Shown piece after piece: positions 12,632 through 25,252 of a DNA stretch of 64,000 nucleotides. Source of the DNA: Triops longicaudatus (Eukaryota > Arthropoda > Branchiopoda > Notostraca > Triopsidae); the NCBI GenBank assembly GCA_022885665.1, contig JAGQDJ010000260.1, forward strand, positions 434,001 through 498,000. Reading direction: 5' to 3'. The position numbers and the translations under genes are program-made. The number at the start of each line of letters is the position of its first letter. The stretch's first letter is position 1. The notes beneath the pieces were generated by a model. The model saw only the letters and a program-made list of their open reading frames with translations. It had not been told where the DNA came from and ran no database searches.

Positions 12632-15600
12632 CTTTATTTGTTTATTTGTTTTAATCAAGATTATTTTGATATATTTCTTTTTATTTTGCAAAGAGTTATT
12701 CTGAGTATAAAGTTGTTATTTAGTCTTGGATGGCTATAAAAGTCGGGATTGGATGCAGGTGCCTTTCCAAGTCGTACCGCACTAGTAGCTTAGTGGACTC
12801 TTTTATAAGAATCCAGAGTGGCGCTAATATCAGGACAATGTCAAGCTAGCTCTTGCCTCGCAGGGGAATCGAGTCACTGTCATCACCGAGTTTATGAGCT
12901 ATCGCCTATGACAGTAAGGCCATGGGAGAGGAAAAGATAAACTCGGATCCTTTTTTATTTCAGGGAAAACAAAAAATTCTGCGCAACTTCGTCGAAAGTT
13001 TATTACAGTTCTATGCAAAAGGTTTGGCTACAATTCTGAATTTTGGAATGTACAGTATCTTTACTTCAACTGCTTTTGCAGATTTGCTCAGCAGTATTAA
13101 AGATAAAGAAAGCAATTTTCATATTAATTAGATTCTTGTTGGGCAATACAATTTTATTACGCAATACTCTGCTGCACTTAGGAATCCAATTTATCTCAGA
13201 TTTTAACTTTCCAGTGCGATTTTCTTAAAGTTGGTTCATGGACTTTACTCCAGAGTTTATGCAACACGACTGTCACGATGATAGAAAGCCTTTGCTTTTT
13301 TCTAATTTTATGAGCTCTTACCATAAATTTCTTCGAATTTCCCGGTTTCCTTTACGCTTTTTGTTCAGCTGCACTAAAAGTTTTCAGATTTATGCAGCAA
13401 TTTTATGGCTCAGCGGCAGATCTGTAATGTAGTCATTCAAACGAAAGATTGGAAACTTTATTGCAACAGACTATTACCTGCAGCAATCAGCTTTTCTTTA
13501 CACACGGAACACTTCTGGCAGTTACACGCGCAGTTACGGGAAAAATAGTTCCCGTCTTTACAAGTTCTACAAAATTTATGATCTTGGCAGAAATAACCGC
13601 AAGCTACACAAAAACCGCAGACATTGTTATTACCTGGTACAGTCTTTCGAACAAAAGCTCGAAAATAAATCGTCGCCTTGTTTTTGCTTCATTTCCAGAA
13701 ATAATATAGAAAGAAATGGCTTGAACATGTTACTTCTACCAATCATTTTTCTCGCCCTGCCGCTGGTATTGCTCCATCCACTCCAAACCAAAATCTCTCC
13801 CGGCTGTCGCAACCTTTTACTTGCATTTCAATAAATATGACGATGGTTCGCAGGTCTAGATGTCAGACATATTTAATCACGGGAAGGAATCAGATTTATC
13901 ATACAATGCTTCGTTTGATGAGTTATGTGCATCAGCACGCAGAAGATACAGCAATCGTAAGTAGAGAAGCACGGAAAAATACGTTGGAACACCTAGCAAA
14001 ACGTTTGCTCGCGGTTTTCATTGATATCTCGATTTAATTGATATCGCGATTTTAATGGATATTACGATTTTAATTATTATCGCGCTTTTAATTGATATCG
14101 CGATTTTAATCGATATTGCGATTTTAATTATTATCGCGATTTTAATTGATTTTAATTGATATCATGATTTTCATTGATATCACGATTTTAATTGATGTTA
14201 CGATTTTAATTGTTATCGTGATTTTAATTGTTATCGCGATTTTCATTGATATCACGATTTTAATCGATTTTAATAGCTATCCATAACTCGGCTCAAATTG
14301 CCAACCAAGGAGCAACACTTTGCCCACGGTCGCGTAATTTGTACCCAACAATCTCTGGGTCGCTGGGTTCACTTTGTTTTCACACATCAGCGATACCATG
14401 ACGAAGTTTTAACGAACACGGTATATATCAAGGCGGGGGAAATAACTTGCGAGTATCAGGATTTTGCCATGTGCGAGTTTTTAGGAGAAGTAAGCTTGCG
14501 AACTTCAACTCTGTAAGAGCAGATAAGACGAGGAGAGGAGAAAGAGAGGGTGAAGCCGTTCTTTTCCTTGTACAGGACAGGGGAAGTTGGACGGTTGTGG
14601 AAGAAATTGGAGTCTTGAGGGGATCGATCCCTTTCTGTGCTGGACATCACTCTGTCAAGAAAACATGCTATATCTTTCTTTGAGTTGAAAGGAGCATAGG
14701 GCACATGGGAGAAAATGTCCCGTGTTGCTTAGTATCAAACCAGAACCCTGTTGCTCGGAATGCCTGCTTGCACCGAAGGTGTCATTTGGTCGTTTGGACG
14801 CGATGCTCAGAATTCACGCGAAAGTGCCACTTTCGATAATCGGAACTCGAAATATTCACGTAACAAAAGCAAATGTTTTGCTTCGCAGACAAGCTACTTT
14901 GGAAGATATTCTGCCAAAAATGTAAATAATCAGGGAAAGTAAAAAAATAATAGAAATATAGTCTACTTTCCATGTGAATGATTTGGTTTTGTTACATAGA
15001 TTATTTGCCATTTTTCACTGAAATATATGAATTGTTAAAACTTGCTGTAGCTGTACTTGTTAGCTTATGCCTGAGATAATCAATTTTTTCCACACTCGAA
15101 GTGCGCTTTTTTATAAACAATAAGAATTCAGTGATTTGTTGTCCTTAAAACTTCTTAATTAAGTCCGAAAAGTTTTATGTTTTCAAATTTTTTGGATAAA
15201 AAGCTTCAGAAGTCACTGAATTCTAGTCCAGAATAAGTAATGCAAAGTGTCAGAATCTCATTTGGACCGCATGACTCTTCAATCTAGGATTTCCTATACT
15301 AAGAGGATTTAATTTGAAAATTTTATTTGTTTTAACTGAGAATTACGTGAATAATGCTAATAATTGTAAAAGACACGCAACACAGTTTTGTGTTTACATT
15401 TTCTGTCACTACCAGACTCTGAAATTATTCATGTAGACATTCCGTTTTACTTCGCGGACATACGATACAATGTCTTCAAGTTTGTGCTTAATGAAATTGA
15501 ACGCTTATAGACATGTAATTTTGATAGCTCAGGAAAACTCATTACTTTTGAAACTAGGGTTCCGATTTTCATTTCCCATTTTCTTGTCCTCATTGGCAAA

Positions 15601-17424
15601 AGACCATAAGCTTACTTACTGTTGCATACTTCCTCTTTTTCCTGATAACCAAACGAGATTTAAGCGCCTAAATGTTAAAAAAAAAAGAAAGAAGAATCCC
15701 AGCCTGTTACTTATTCATGTGCGTAGGAAACAACACAAAATGAGCGAAAGAGAAGTGAAAGGAACAAACAAATCATAATAGCTGAGAACGAAGAATTACA
15801 AACCAGACTTTCCTTTATTGTGGCTCTTGGCATTTTTTAGAAGCTTTCAGCAATGGCACCCAGCTTTCACGCGTTTCCTATTCTCCCTCCCCCACTCCGT
15901 GGATTCCTAAGTTTCTTGCAACCCATAACAGCCATTTATTTTTTATGGAAAAGACATAGGTCTCACTTTCTGAAACGAAGATGTTGTATTTTTCAGTAAT
16001 TTGAGAAAATTTTATGGGAAAGAATTTTCACGCCCACGCCATGTTCAGGAGCCCAGTTGTCTTTCTCTCAATGGGATTTTCCAACTAAACGCAAATGAAA
16101 GAAATCAAGCACTGTAGAGTGCTTGTACAAGCGTATCTTTCCTTGTCCCTAATGATGTCTAAACCATCTTCCTCCTTTCTTGCTGATGGACTTTTATTTC
16201 TGCGACGGTGACTGAAGCACTGGAAGAAACGCGAGAAAAAAGAACCCTTGGCGCACAACCAGAAAACCTGGCGGCACAAGTGCATTTCTTATAGACTCTT
16301 TTCTCCTATCTGGGCCAAGGAGGGCTGCGTTAATCGAATTGGAGCATAAGGACTGAATTAAAGGCGTATGTGCGGCTCGCCCAACAATAGCGCTTACAGC
16401 CCAGGGCCATAAATCATGTATAGAAGGTTGACTCGCTTGACAAAAGTCTGGAGTACCTCGCATTTTCCGCTCCATTACTTTTCCCACCGTTACAACTTTA
16501 TAAACAAGTTTCAGCGAATGGTGAAAAATACGTATGAAAAACAACTGGAATGAAAAAAACAGGATTTATTGAAAGAAACCCCAAAATATTAAGCGTAACT
16601 TATGACGATTTTCCGTAGAAGGCCCTCAAAAATATTGCTGAAATTTTATAATCGATTTTGTGATCTTTTTTCCTCTTTCCTTTCCACTTAGCAGGGCTTG
16701 AGAAAAGAAACACGCTTAGCGTTCTTAAAACCTTCCTATTGAAAACTTTCCATATGTGCTGCGAAGAAATCCTTTTTTATATGCTTTTTATTTCTCATCG
16801 GATTTTTTCCTGTTTAGCTTTGCCTTGAGAGCTTAGGAAAAGATGATTCAAAGATAAAGGAGAGTAGTTATGGGCGCTCTTGGAGCATGTACGCGTTGTT
16901 GAAGCAGATTTTGTTTCATTTTGTTCGCAGCTTTGAACTTGGGAAAGTAGGGAGATTCGTTTCTCACGGCGCAAATGAAGCTAAATTCAGTACACAAGCT
17001 GCCGTTGACACCAGGCAAGCTTTCCCGTTCTTTTTCGTTCATTACGAGGTGGCCATCCATGTCATATGTGCATGCATCAAATTAGAGTGAAAAACGTAAC
17101 GTGCTGGCGCCAGATGGTTGGACACTGTCAGACCTTTGCTTTCACTCTGGGAAAGGGAGATGGAAGCTAAAGAAAAAGTAAATAAAAACAGGCCAGCAGC
17201 ACAAGTTTCCTGCCTTCAATTGCAGGAGCCATCATGGAAGATTTGAAACAGAATTACCTTCCTAGCCGCCACAGCAAGAAAGAAACGCATGCTGCTCGGC
17301 GAATATTGCTATAGGCAGTTGTGAACAAAAAATCCATGAAGAAACTTAACTGCTTCATTAAATTCAGAACGTCTTTCCGATACAAGAACGACTTGAAATA
17401 ACGAAACGCAATGTAGTGCATACG
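12632..17424. other. Gene-free stretch, about 4.8 kb
   Basis: Only short open frames without recognisable domains occur, including 14298-14516, 14456-14704 (minus), 15470-15778 and 16194-16544 (minus). The minisatellite at 14021-14274 is the one structured element. I see no tRNA-like cloverleaf and no exon chain. Confidence 0.5.
14021..14274. repeat. 18-bp AT-rich minisatellite
   Basis: About 13 diverged copies of an 18-base unit with consensus ttgatatcgcgattttaa. Two shortened 10-base units (ttgattttaa and tcgattttaa) interrupt the array. Each unit holds a GATATC or CGCG palindromic core. Substitutions between units are common, so the array is not freshly amplified. Confidence 0.9.
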
Positions 17425-17692
17425 GTAGCGTTCGTTATTACCCAACAGTCAATTTCGTAGCCGCCCAACAAGGAATCCTAAGATTCATTGTTGGTAAGAA
17501 TGAAATTCCCTGCACCGAGCCTGTAATAGTGAGTTCCTTTTTGACTTTCCTTTGAGTCAGTTGCGTTTCTTGAGCGTGAAATTTGATTGTTGTGAACGTA
17601 AAGTGAGAGTTAGCACGAGAAGGAGAGTGTTTTGTGTGATTTTGTATTGAAGTTATGAATAAACGGATTTGAAAAGGAGTAGAACGTAACAA
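17425..17692 (-). repeat. R1 dispersed repeat, copy 2
   Basis: Read on the minus strand it starts tgttacgttctactcc and ends gggtaataacgaacgc. It contains all family blocks, including the inverted repeat around ccaacaatgaatctt (here with one altered base). It is similar over its full length to the copies in neuroligin introns 3 and 5. Confidence 0.85.
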
Positions 17693-18767
17693 TAGAAAAC
17701 AAGCGCTCAAACAGGAGCTTCATGCCCTTGTTTTTAAATAAGAACAAGTCTATTAACATAATAGTTTATTAAAATTAAAACATGAAGTTGGACTTTCGTG
17801 CGTTGATACAAATAATTGTTCCACATTGTACATTACCAAAACATACCAGTCATGCTTTTATGGAATGCCGGTACCGCTGCGCACTCGAGTAATGCGGAAA
17901 GCAATAGCGCGAACCTGTGAACTTTCCGTTCATCAAAACTTGAAGACAGCAAATTTCAGCAAACACACAACGCGTTACGCAGAACGTACAAATCATGGTT
18001 TCTAAAATCATAGCAAACATCGCTGCCGAATATTTGTTGGTTTCTTTTAAAGACAGTTATCGCAATTGCAATGTGTCGTCGTCTTCTGCTGTCTTAGGAC
18101 TGACGAACATTAAAAGAGTTCCGGCAATTTTCAAATACTATTCAAATCACATATTTCTTACCGGGCTAAAATAATTGTTGTATTTGGCCCATTGTTGGCT
18201 TTTGCAACGTTAACGGAGCTTTTTAACCATGAAACTTAGCAGCAGATCAGCGAAACCCGTTCCTCGAGGGAATTCTGCCGTGCAGCAAAGTTGTGGTAGC
18301 GTAAAAGGTGTGGTAAGCTTGTTTGAGCATAGTGAGAGCTAAAAGCATCGAATTTTCTGGGAAAACACTGAGGCCTTCTGCTCGTATGTGACCCGCATTG
18401 TTTACTTTAAGCGTTAGGAAAAAGCAATTACACTGAGTCAACAAACATTTTTATTCTTATGTAAAAATTTTCATTCTTATATTTTATTTTTAATATTTTT
18501 TCCTTATGTAAAACGTTCGCCATATCAGTATTACCTTGAACTACTGCCATTTTGCCTAGCGTTCGCAATCCACTTGATTTGTTGGCTAAACAATTCCAGG
18601 GTAGAATGAGATAAAAGGACGGAGGAGAAGAAATATACCCGGAGACCTTGTTTTCACACTAAAAGTCCCAACTGCAATTTCTGACTTCCTAAAAACTTTT
18701 CATTATCTTCCACGCTGGCCCCTCCCCTTGTCAACTCCCGCAGCGCTATGAAGTTCATGTGTTTTTG

Positions 18768-18812
18768 TATATAAGCATGTGGCCCATGGCGCTCAACTAT
18801 GTCTACAATAAA
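18768..18812 (+). promoter_or_regulatory. TATA box with closely following AATAAA (possible LTR core)
   Basis: TATATAAG at 18768-18775 is followed 31 bases later by AATAAA at 18807-18812. A TATA box and a polyadenylation signal this close together recall the promoter/R region of an LTR retroelement. A short ordinary promoter is equally possible. I could not find matching LTR ends, a primer-binding site or gag/pol frames. Confidence 0.25.
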
Positions 18813-20837
18813 CTCGAGGGAGTTGCATCGAGTTGTCGAGCATATATCTGCGTCGTGTTGGCAGCAATATTGATCTACATCTGGGTGTTTGTTGGCAGCA
18901 TCAGACCATGATTACCTTAGCTTTGTTTGCGGAAACACTACCTCATGCATTGTCACGTAGACAAGGTTACCTTTCAGCGAAAAGCGACACTCACAAAAGT
19001 TTTACAACAGACTGCTGCACATACAGCTCCACCTATTGTGCGTTCCCTTGCCCAAGCGCCTCGAGTATCACAAAAGCCGTTCATGCAAGTTGCCCAAGTT
19101 CCAAAAAGCTCGGTAGTCACATAACTCCCCCTCAAATAATTTCCCCATGACAAAAGTTAACGTTGTGCCTATTACTTTTTCCGGGGAGACTTCTTCCGTA
19201 GAAATGATCTTCGTTGTAAGCTCAGGAAACTTCTAGGATATACTTTCTTTAGGCTATACCCTTAATTCTTTATCAATTGAGCTTTAAAAACTAAAAACGT
19301 GGGAGGAAACGCTCTGTGAAATTCTTTGTGCTGTTTGTTCAACTGAACTGTGTGTTTTTTCTACCTCCAAATTATAGAAAAATATCAAAACGGGTTAAGT
19401 AGCCTATACATTTTTTATTTCGTTTTTAAAAGACAAGCCAGACTTACGCAGTAATTATTTCCCTGGCGTTCTGAGAACCATAAAAAAGGTTCGAAAAGTC
19501 CCCAAGCTCTCCGTTGCCTATTTGACACTCCTTGCACACCCTAGCTCACGCAAAGGCACGCCTACGCTAGTGACATTTCTTGAGCCCGTCCTTCAAGAAG
19601 ACTGCCAGTCCCAATATCCCATAAAAGTCTTCGGTTCTGTCCTTGCAGAGGTAAAGCATATTAAAACTCGTCCAATTTTTTCTCTCGCCCTTTCTTCTGC
19701 CTTAAAAATGCTGCGTATAAAGCCTCTGGGCCAGAGGTTGTTCAGTTTTAAGAGAAGTCGATCTTATTATGCAAATCAGCGCATATATTGTGGTGTCCTG
19801 CATAATTCTTGCATGACCATAACTGCGAGGGAAATAAATTTCCAAGTAAGGAAGGGACGTTTGCAAGCAATCGTAGACATTCGAGAATGACGCAAGTTCA
19901 GACATGCTTGCGTTTGACACTTCAATACCTAATTAGCGAGAAGTTACAAGGTGCTCCCCTTTTTCTCAAGTTCTGCTCAAGACTTTAAGCACACATAGCG
20001 AAGCTGCTTAGGATTCGCGCGTGACCCTATAAGCTCCGTTGCGAAAGGAGAAAAAAAGAAGGCAAAAAAGTACAATGGAGGCCCAAAAAATCGCTGTGGA
20101 TCGCGAAGTGCCTTATCGGAAGTGGTTCAAACAAGGAAGAAGAATGGCTTAGACTGCCTGTGCTTGACGTTGTTTACGAGCTCTTGATGCCTTCTACGTG
20201 CAGCAATGCACAGCTCTGGCTTAATCACGCGCGAATTTCAGCTTAAGCGACCCATCAACGCGAAGATTGCACTCTTTGGCTAAAAATCTGAAAGCTAATA
20301 TTTTTAGCGAATTGTTTATTTCAATTTTTATGTATCCTTTTTGCTTGAATAATTAAAATATAATTTATAATTAGCTTGTTACATACGTCTGCGTATTCTT
20401 GTATTAATATTTATATTTCTAATGATCAGCAAGTTTAGAAAGCAGTTTTACTTTGTGACAGTGGACAGCAGCATGAATAAATGTTGCAGGAGGGGGTATT
20501 GGGCACTTCTTTCAAGTTTTCGCCAATCTGCATAAAAATCTGTGAGACTCTCCGGTTTGGAGTTTACGATGACGAGAAGTGGCTCATGTCAGCCAAGTTT
20601 CTAGGGTAAATGGAGCAAGCTCTAACGCTGGAATGTCAGCAATTGCGCGCACATGCCATTTCCATCTTGGCTGTGCTACAACAGTTTCGCCGGCTTTGAA
20701 ACGAGAGCGAGGGCTTTGAAAATAAAGGACTATTGGAGAGATAAGGGCAATTGTTGCGGCTCGAGAAAGACCATCCATACGATGGCAAGGCATAAAACAC
20801 TGGAAAAAGCCAAAAAAAAGTTGACTTCACAAAAAAG

Positions 20838-20840
<3 letters not shown>

Positions 20841-20904
<64 letters not shown>
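20841..20904. repeat. 64-base poly-T homopolymer
   Basis: An uninterrupted run of T. On the minus strand this is poly-A, such as the tail of a retroposed element whose body would lie above 20904. I do not recognise such a body. Confidence 0.9.
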
Positions 20905-20909
<5 letters not shown>

Positions 20910-23900
20910 CCGACGCTGCTTCGTGTGTGCATATTTCATTGACCCCATGTCAACCGTGACTTCGAAACCTAGCGATTAGCCGCCTGAGCTCCTGAGGACT
21001 CAACAGAATTAGCAATTCGGGCAAAAAGAAAGCCCAAAGCCTCGTTAGGCGGCCCACGCAGCAATTTTACGACTAAAAGCTTCTCAATCAGGACAGTTCT
21101 TAAATCTGAGAGCCACACGCAGCCATTGTGCTTCAGACGGTTCATGATCTAGTTAGACCAAATCCTATTTTCTTCCGTATCACAGGTAACTTTGAAGGCA
21201 TCTACAAAAAGATAGCCTTTCTGCCGTAACACAATTACTTCTACGCCAAAATCTCAAGAAACCTGGTCTTTTTTCTGTTTTTGATCCTTAATTTCTCAAG
21301 CTTGTTAATGGATTGCAGCGATTCCCTACTATGGTATTTTTCATTGTTCAATATACCCAAGTGTTATACCCAATTTTTCAGTGTTCAGTGCAGCAATGCG
21401 AAGATCACTATCACGCAAAACCATTAGATACGAAGACACAAGCAATAACTTCTCAGGACGTTAAAGTTACCCGGATTTTTAAAAAATAATTGGTTAATTT
21501 TCTTTTAAAGGAATTGTTGACTATTTTTTCGTGTTACTGGGAAATAGCTGATTCCCAGTACACTGTTTTCTACTCCTTGAAGCCTTAAGTACCAGAACTT
21601 GTTTCAATAGCCTCTTTGTTACATTGTTTACACATCGGCTTCACTCCATAAGGCAGACATGGTAACTGGATGGAAAAAATAGTCTTTTTAGCCACTCTAC
21701 TTCAAAAAGTTACTGACACGAATGCAACCTACGATAACACAACGCCCATAAACCACCCGGCACTCGCCCTTTTCCATTCCATTCCTCGTTCACCCCGTTC
21801 CCTCTTCTCCGCTACTCGTAGTTTCTAGAAAAATAGACTTCCGTCTCGACCTTGTTAGCCGTTTTCATAAAAAAACTTCTTTATGAAGCCAAAAAAGAGC
21901 CATAAGCACATAATACCCGTTCCACGGCATCTTAGTACCATCCACCCGAGTAAAGAAAATAACGGTATCGATTGTGTACGCGGAAATGAAAAGAAATGTG
22001 AGCCTGAATAATCCTAGATACGCCCAAAAAACACATACACATACACAAAAGTCCCCTAACTAAAACTAGTGTATCTGTCTTGTGGTTACATTTCCGTTCT
22101 TTCAGAAAATTGAGTCCCCGAGAGCCCCTAATCCTACCTAACCCAAACAAACCACATTATTTCTTGACAATTTCCTGAAATTTACAAGGTTCCATTTACC
22201 TCACAAATGGAGAACAAACGCAAGATCCTATATCTACCTTGAGCTGCCTTTAACTTACGACCACATTTTTGGTCTCTCTAGGAAAAACAAGTTACATGAA
22301 ATTATAAGTCACAGCTCAGATTCTTCTCTTTCGTCCGCGGAGAAAAATAAAATATATACAGAAATAACAGAAATCTTATTTCTCTCTTCCGGGGCTTACC
22401 TTCTTAAGTGACAAGAGCTTGGCCACCGCCTTCTCCCTTCCCGAAGACGGATTATTACTGTACATCATAACCTTCAAGGCGTTTGGCACCTCTTTGTTGA
22501 GAGAAGACCAATATTGTTTTCGAGGGTGCATTACAACGCAGCAGAAAAGCTCCCTCCCCCCCACACGAGCCTCAATTAGGTTCATTACGAGTGGATAACA
22601 TAAAAAAGAAGCTTAACTTTTATGTTGCACTGCTTTCAGTGACAATTAAGGAGTAATCGCACGGTCTTAGGCGGACGAGATGGAGTTATTTCTGCCAAAC
22701 TCAGCAGATTGGTGCAGAGAGCAGACAGCCATCAGTTGCTGGAGACAGTCATGAATCACGAGTCAAACCGACGACGAATCGCTCGATGGGCGGGGTACCG
22801 TCCACAAAATGCGATAAGACACATAACAATGTGACCCTTCACAATCTTTTGCGAAGAGATATTACTGCAAGGGCAGAAATGTGGTCTGATCTTATGTGCA
22901 ACCTTTTTGTGGGCAAGACGAAACGTAAAAGACTCAGTTCGCAGTTTTTAAGCTTCTAGGCCATAACTTTAGACACTACAACTAAAAAGGGGATAGTAGT
23001 ATTAATATAACAGCTAATGTTAATATAACAGCTACAGCAAACGTTTAACCCATATGGAAAGTTTAACCCATTTTTTTTTATTGACTGACCGCGTAGGCTT
23101 TCGCCTATTGCGGTAAAACTGTTATATACAGTCAAGGGGAAAAAATAACGTAAATAACAAACATATGAACCAAAAGAGGACTGTACTCAGTACACTTAGG
23201 GAAAGGGGAGGGGGAAAGGTGTGATTATTACACTGTGTCGGCTTGAAAACTCTTTACTTGTCAGTTCAGATAATAAAGGCGACACGCTATTACTTGAAGA
23301 TAATTATTTGCAACGCGTGATCTTTTGAGTAGTTTTTTAGTTCACCACTGTTTCTGTTATTGCTACGTTATTCGAACAAATTTCGTATTTAGTTACGATA
23401 AGTACTGACCGAAACCCATTTTCTGTCCAAGTGTTGGTTTAGTAACGATCTCGTTAATAAAGCTGCAGCACGAAGGTTTTGTCGTAACGGGAGTGTGACG
23501 GCCAAAAGTCCAAAGAAAGGGACAATATGATGACTTAGCGAGAAATGCAGTTAGCCACTTGTATACTGCAGCCCTCGGCACTAATTGAGCGACGGACCAT
23601 TAGCGAAGACTTAAGTTCTAGGGCCCAGTACTAAAGCTGTATTAAGTCCAACAAGGACCCCCTGTTCGATAGCTATTTTTCTCCCTGGCTCTGAAATCGA
23701 CTATATCGCCTTCTTACCAGCCGGAGGTTAAATCTGTTCTTTGCCATTTATGTGACCCTTGCCTGCCCCGTCTCGAAAGTACTAGAGTCGCTGAAGTGTA
23801 AACAGGTCTTCCACGCATCAAAGTCTTTAAGAGAATCCAACCATGAAAAACAAGGAGCTGGCAAACCCCTTCATTGACTTTCAGCTCCCTCTGCCCCAAC

Positions 23901-24668
23901 CGTATGAACCTCGGAAAAGCACCTGGGTTACCGCCACCCCTTCCTGCCTCGGTTCTCGAGCTTCACGGACGCAGTTTCTGCAAAAAAATGGCTCTTTTGG
24001 ACGAGGTACGCAAAAGCCCTGGAGACAAAAGATAGGAGCAGCATTTCCCTAATCGCGTTACTACAAGAGTGACTCCAGCAGGGCAAAGAGTAGTACACGG
24101 ACTACTACACCCCGAGGGTGAGCTAATCCTCTACCTCGGTTCCTCCCTACACTTGTTAGAACCGCCTGAACACATCAAACATTCCCGCAATAAAGTGGTT
24201 AGCAAATAGCAAACACTTTTTCTAAAAAGTTAATCAAATGTGATTAACCTTCTTGTCACCGATACAGTTTACTTACGATGACAGGGAACTATACTTTTCA
24301 GTAAAGTAATTTATTCACTTTAGCTAAATGCAATACACCAAAAAAACAAGGGCCAAAAAAGATTTCACATGTATCCACTGTGCCTGTTCAGCCAACAATC
24401 AAGATTCGCTTGCCCCGAACCCAGGCTCTACGGGGGCGACCGTTGTCTCCATTCGCCGTTACGTCACAGTGGACCGCGGGAAGTTTAAAACGTGTCCTTC
24501 ACGGTTTCCATTCGCGACACTTCTAACATTCGTTTGTTTTCCGCTAGCCTTTGGATGACCTATTTCAATTATTATTTCAAATGTTACTCACGTTCTATGT
24601 TTGTATAGGAAAATAATTTTCAATAGTAATATATTTCAAGCCTGTAACAATGAAAATGGAATGATATA

Positions 24669-25252
24669 GGGCGTAATTCTATGTGCGCTTACCGCTTGAA
24701 GCGCCACTAACGTCATTTTCTAAGCTTGGTTACTGTTCGTTTACAGTTGAACATGACGTCCGCGTCATTTTCAAGTGTTTAAGAATGTTTGAAACATTGA
24801 AATGCGGGCTAAGAAAGGACAGGGAAGGACAAGTAACAAAAGACTGAGCAAAAGTGAAGTGAATATAGAAAACATTCCGAGGGATAGCGATTTTGAATTA
24901 TTTTGTAGCACTTTACACGCAGGCAACTTCGGCACTTCACAGAAATGTTGTTGCAGACACCAGTGGCTTATTACTCCTTCAGAAAACTGAATTTTTACAG
25001 AAATATTTTTTCCTAAGCTCAAGTGTGCAAAAGTAGTCTTGAATATGTGTTTAGGAAATTGGGATTAAGCAGGTCAAAGAACTTGTTGAGTTATAGTTTT
25101 TGCATATTTTCAAACAAAGTGATAAATAAAACACAGACCGACCACTTGATAATAAAATAGAACATCGCTAAACGACACGTGACCACGCTCAAATGTAAAT
25201 AAACAGTAGCCTAGCTTAGAAAATCACGCTGGAGGCGTAAAGGCGTCAAAGC
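24669..25252 (+). mobile_element. MITE-like element, copy B
   Basis: It has the same family and length as copy A but in the opposite orientation. The left end holds cgcttaccgcttgaagcgcc and tactgttcgtttaca. The right end holds taaataaacagtagcctag and a decayed gcgtaaaggcgtcaaagc. Interior blocks shared with copy A include aggacaagtaacaaaag, ttttgaattattttgtagca and ttttcaaacaaagtga. A further end-like fragment (ccaagcggtgaaagcatatg) lies at about 25538-25557, perhaps from a neighbouring deleted copy. Confidence 0.75.

Larger units (their letters stand above)
17693..24668. other. Gene-free stretch, about 7 kb
   Basis: No recognisable gene. Contents include a TATA plus AATAAA pair near 18768-18812, a 64-base poly-T at 20841-20904 and scattered short frames (for example 19522-19890) with no domain. 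The 108-residue plus frame at 20653-20979 is an artefact of the poly-T. Confidence 0.5.

Noticed and set aside
20653..20979. 108-codon plus-strand frame containing a long phenylalanine run
   Set aside because: It is created by translating the 64-base poly-T; the flanks show no coding character.
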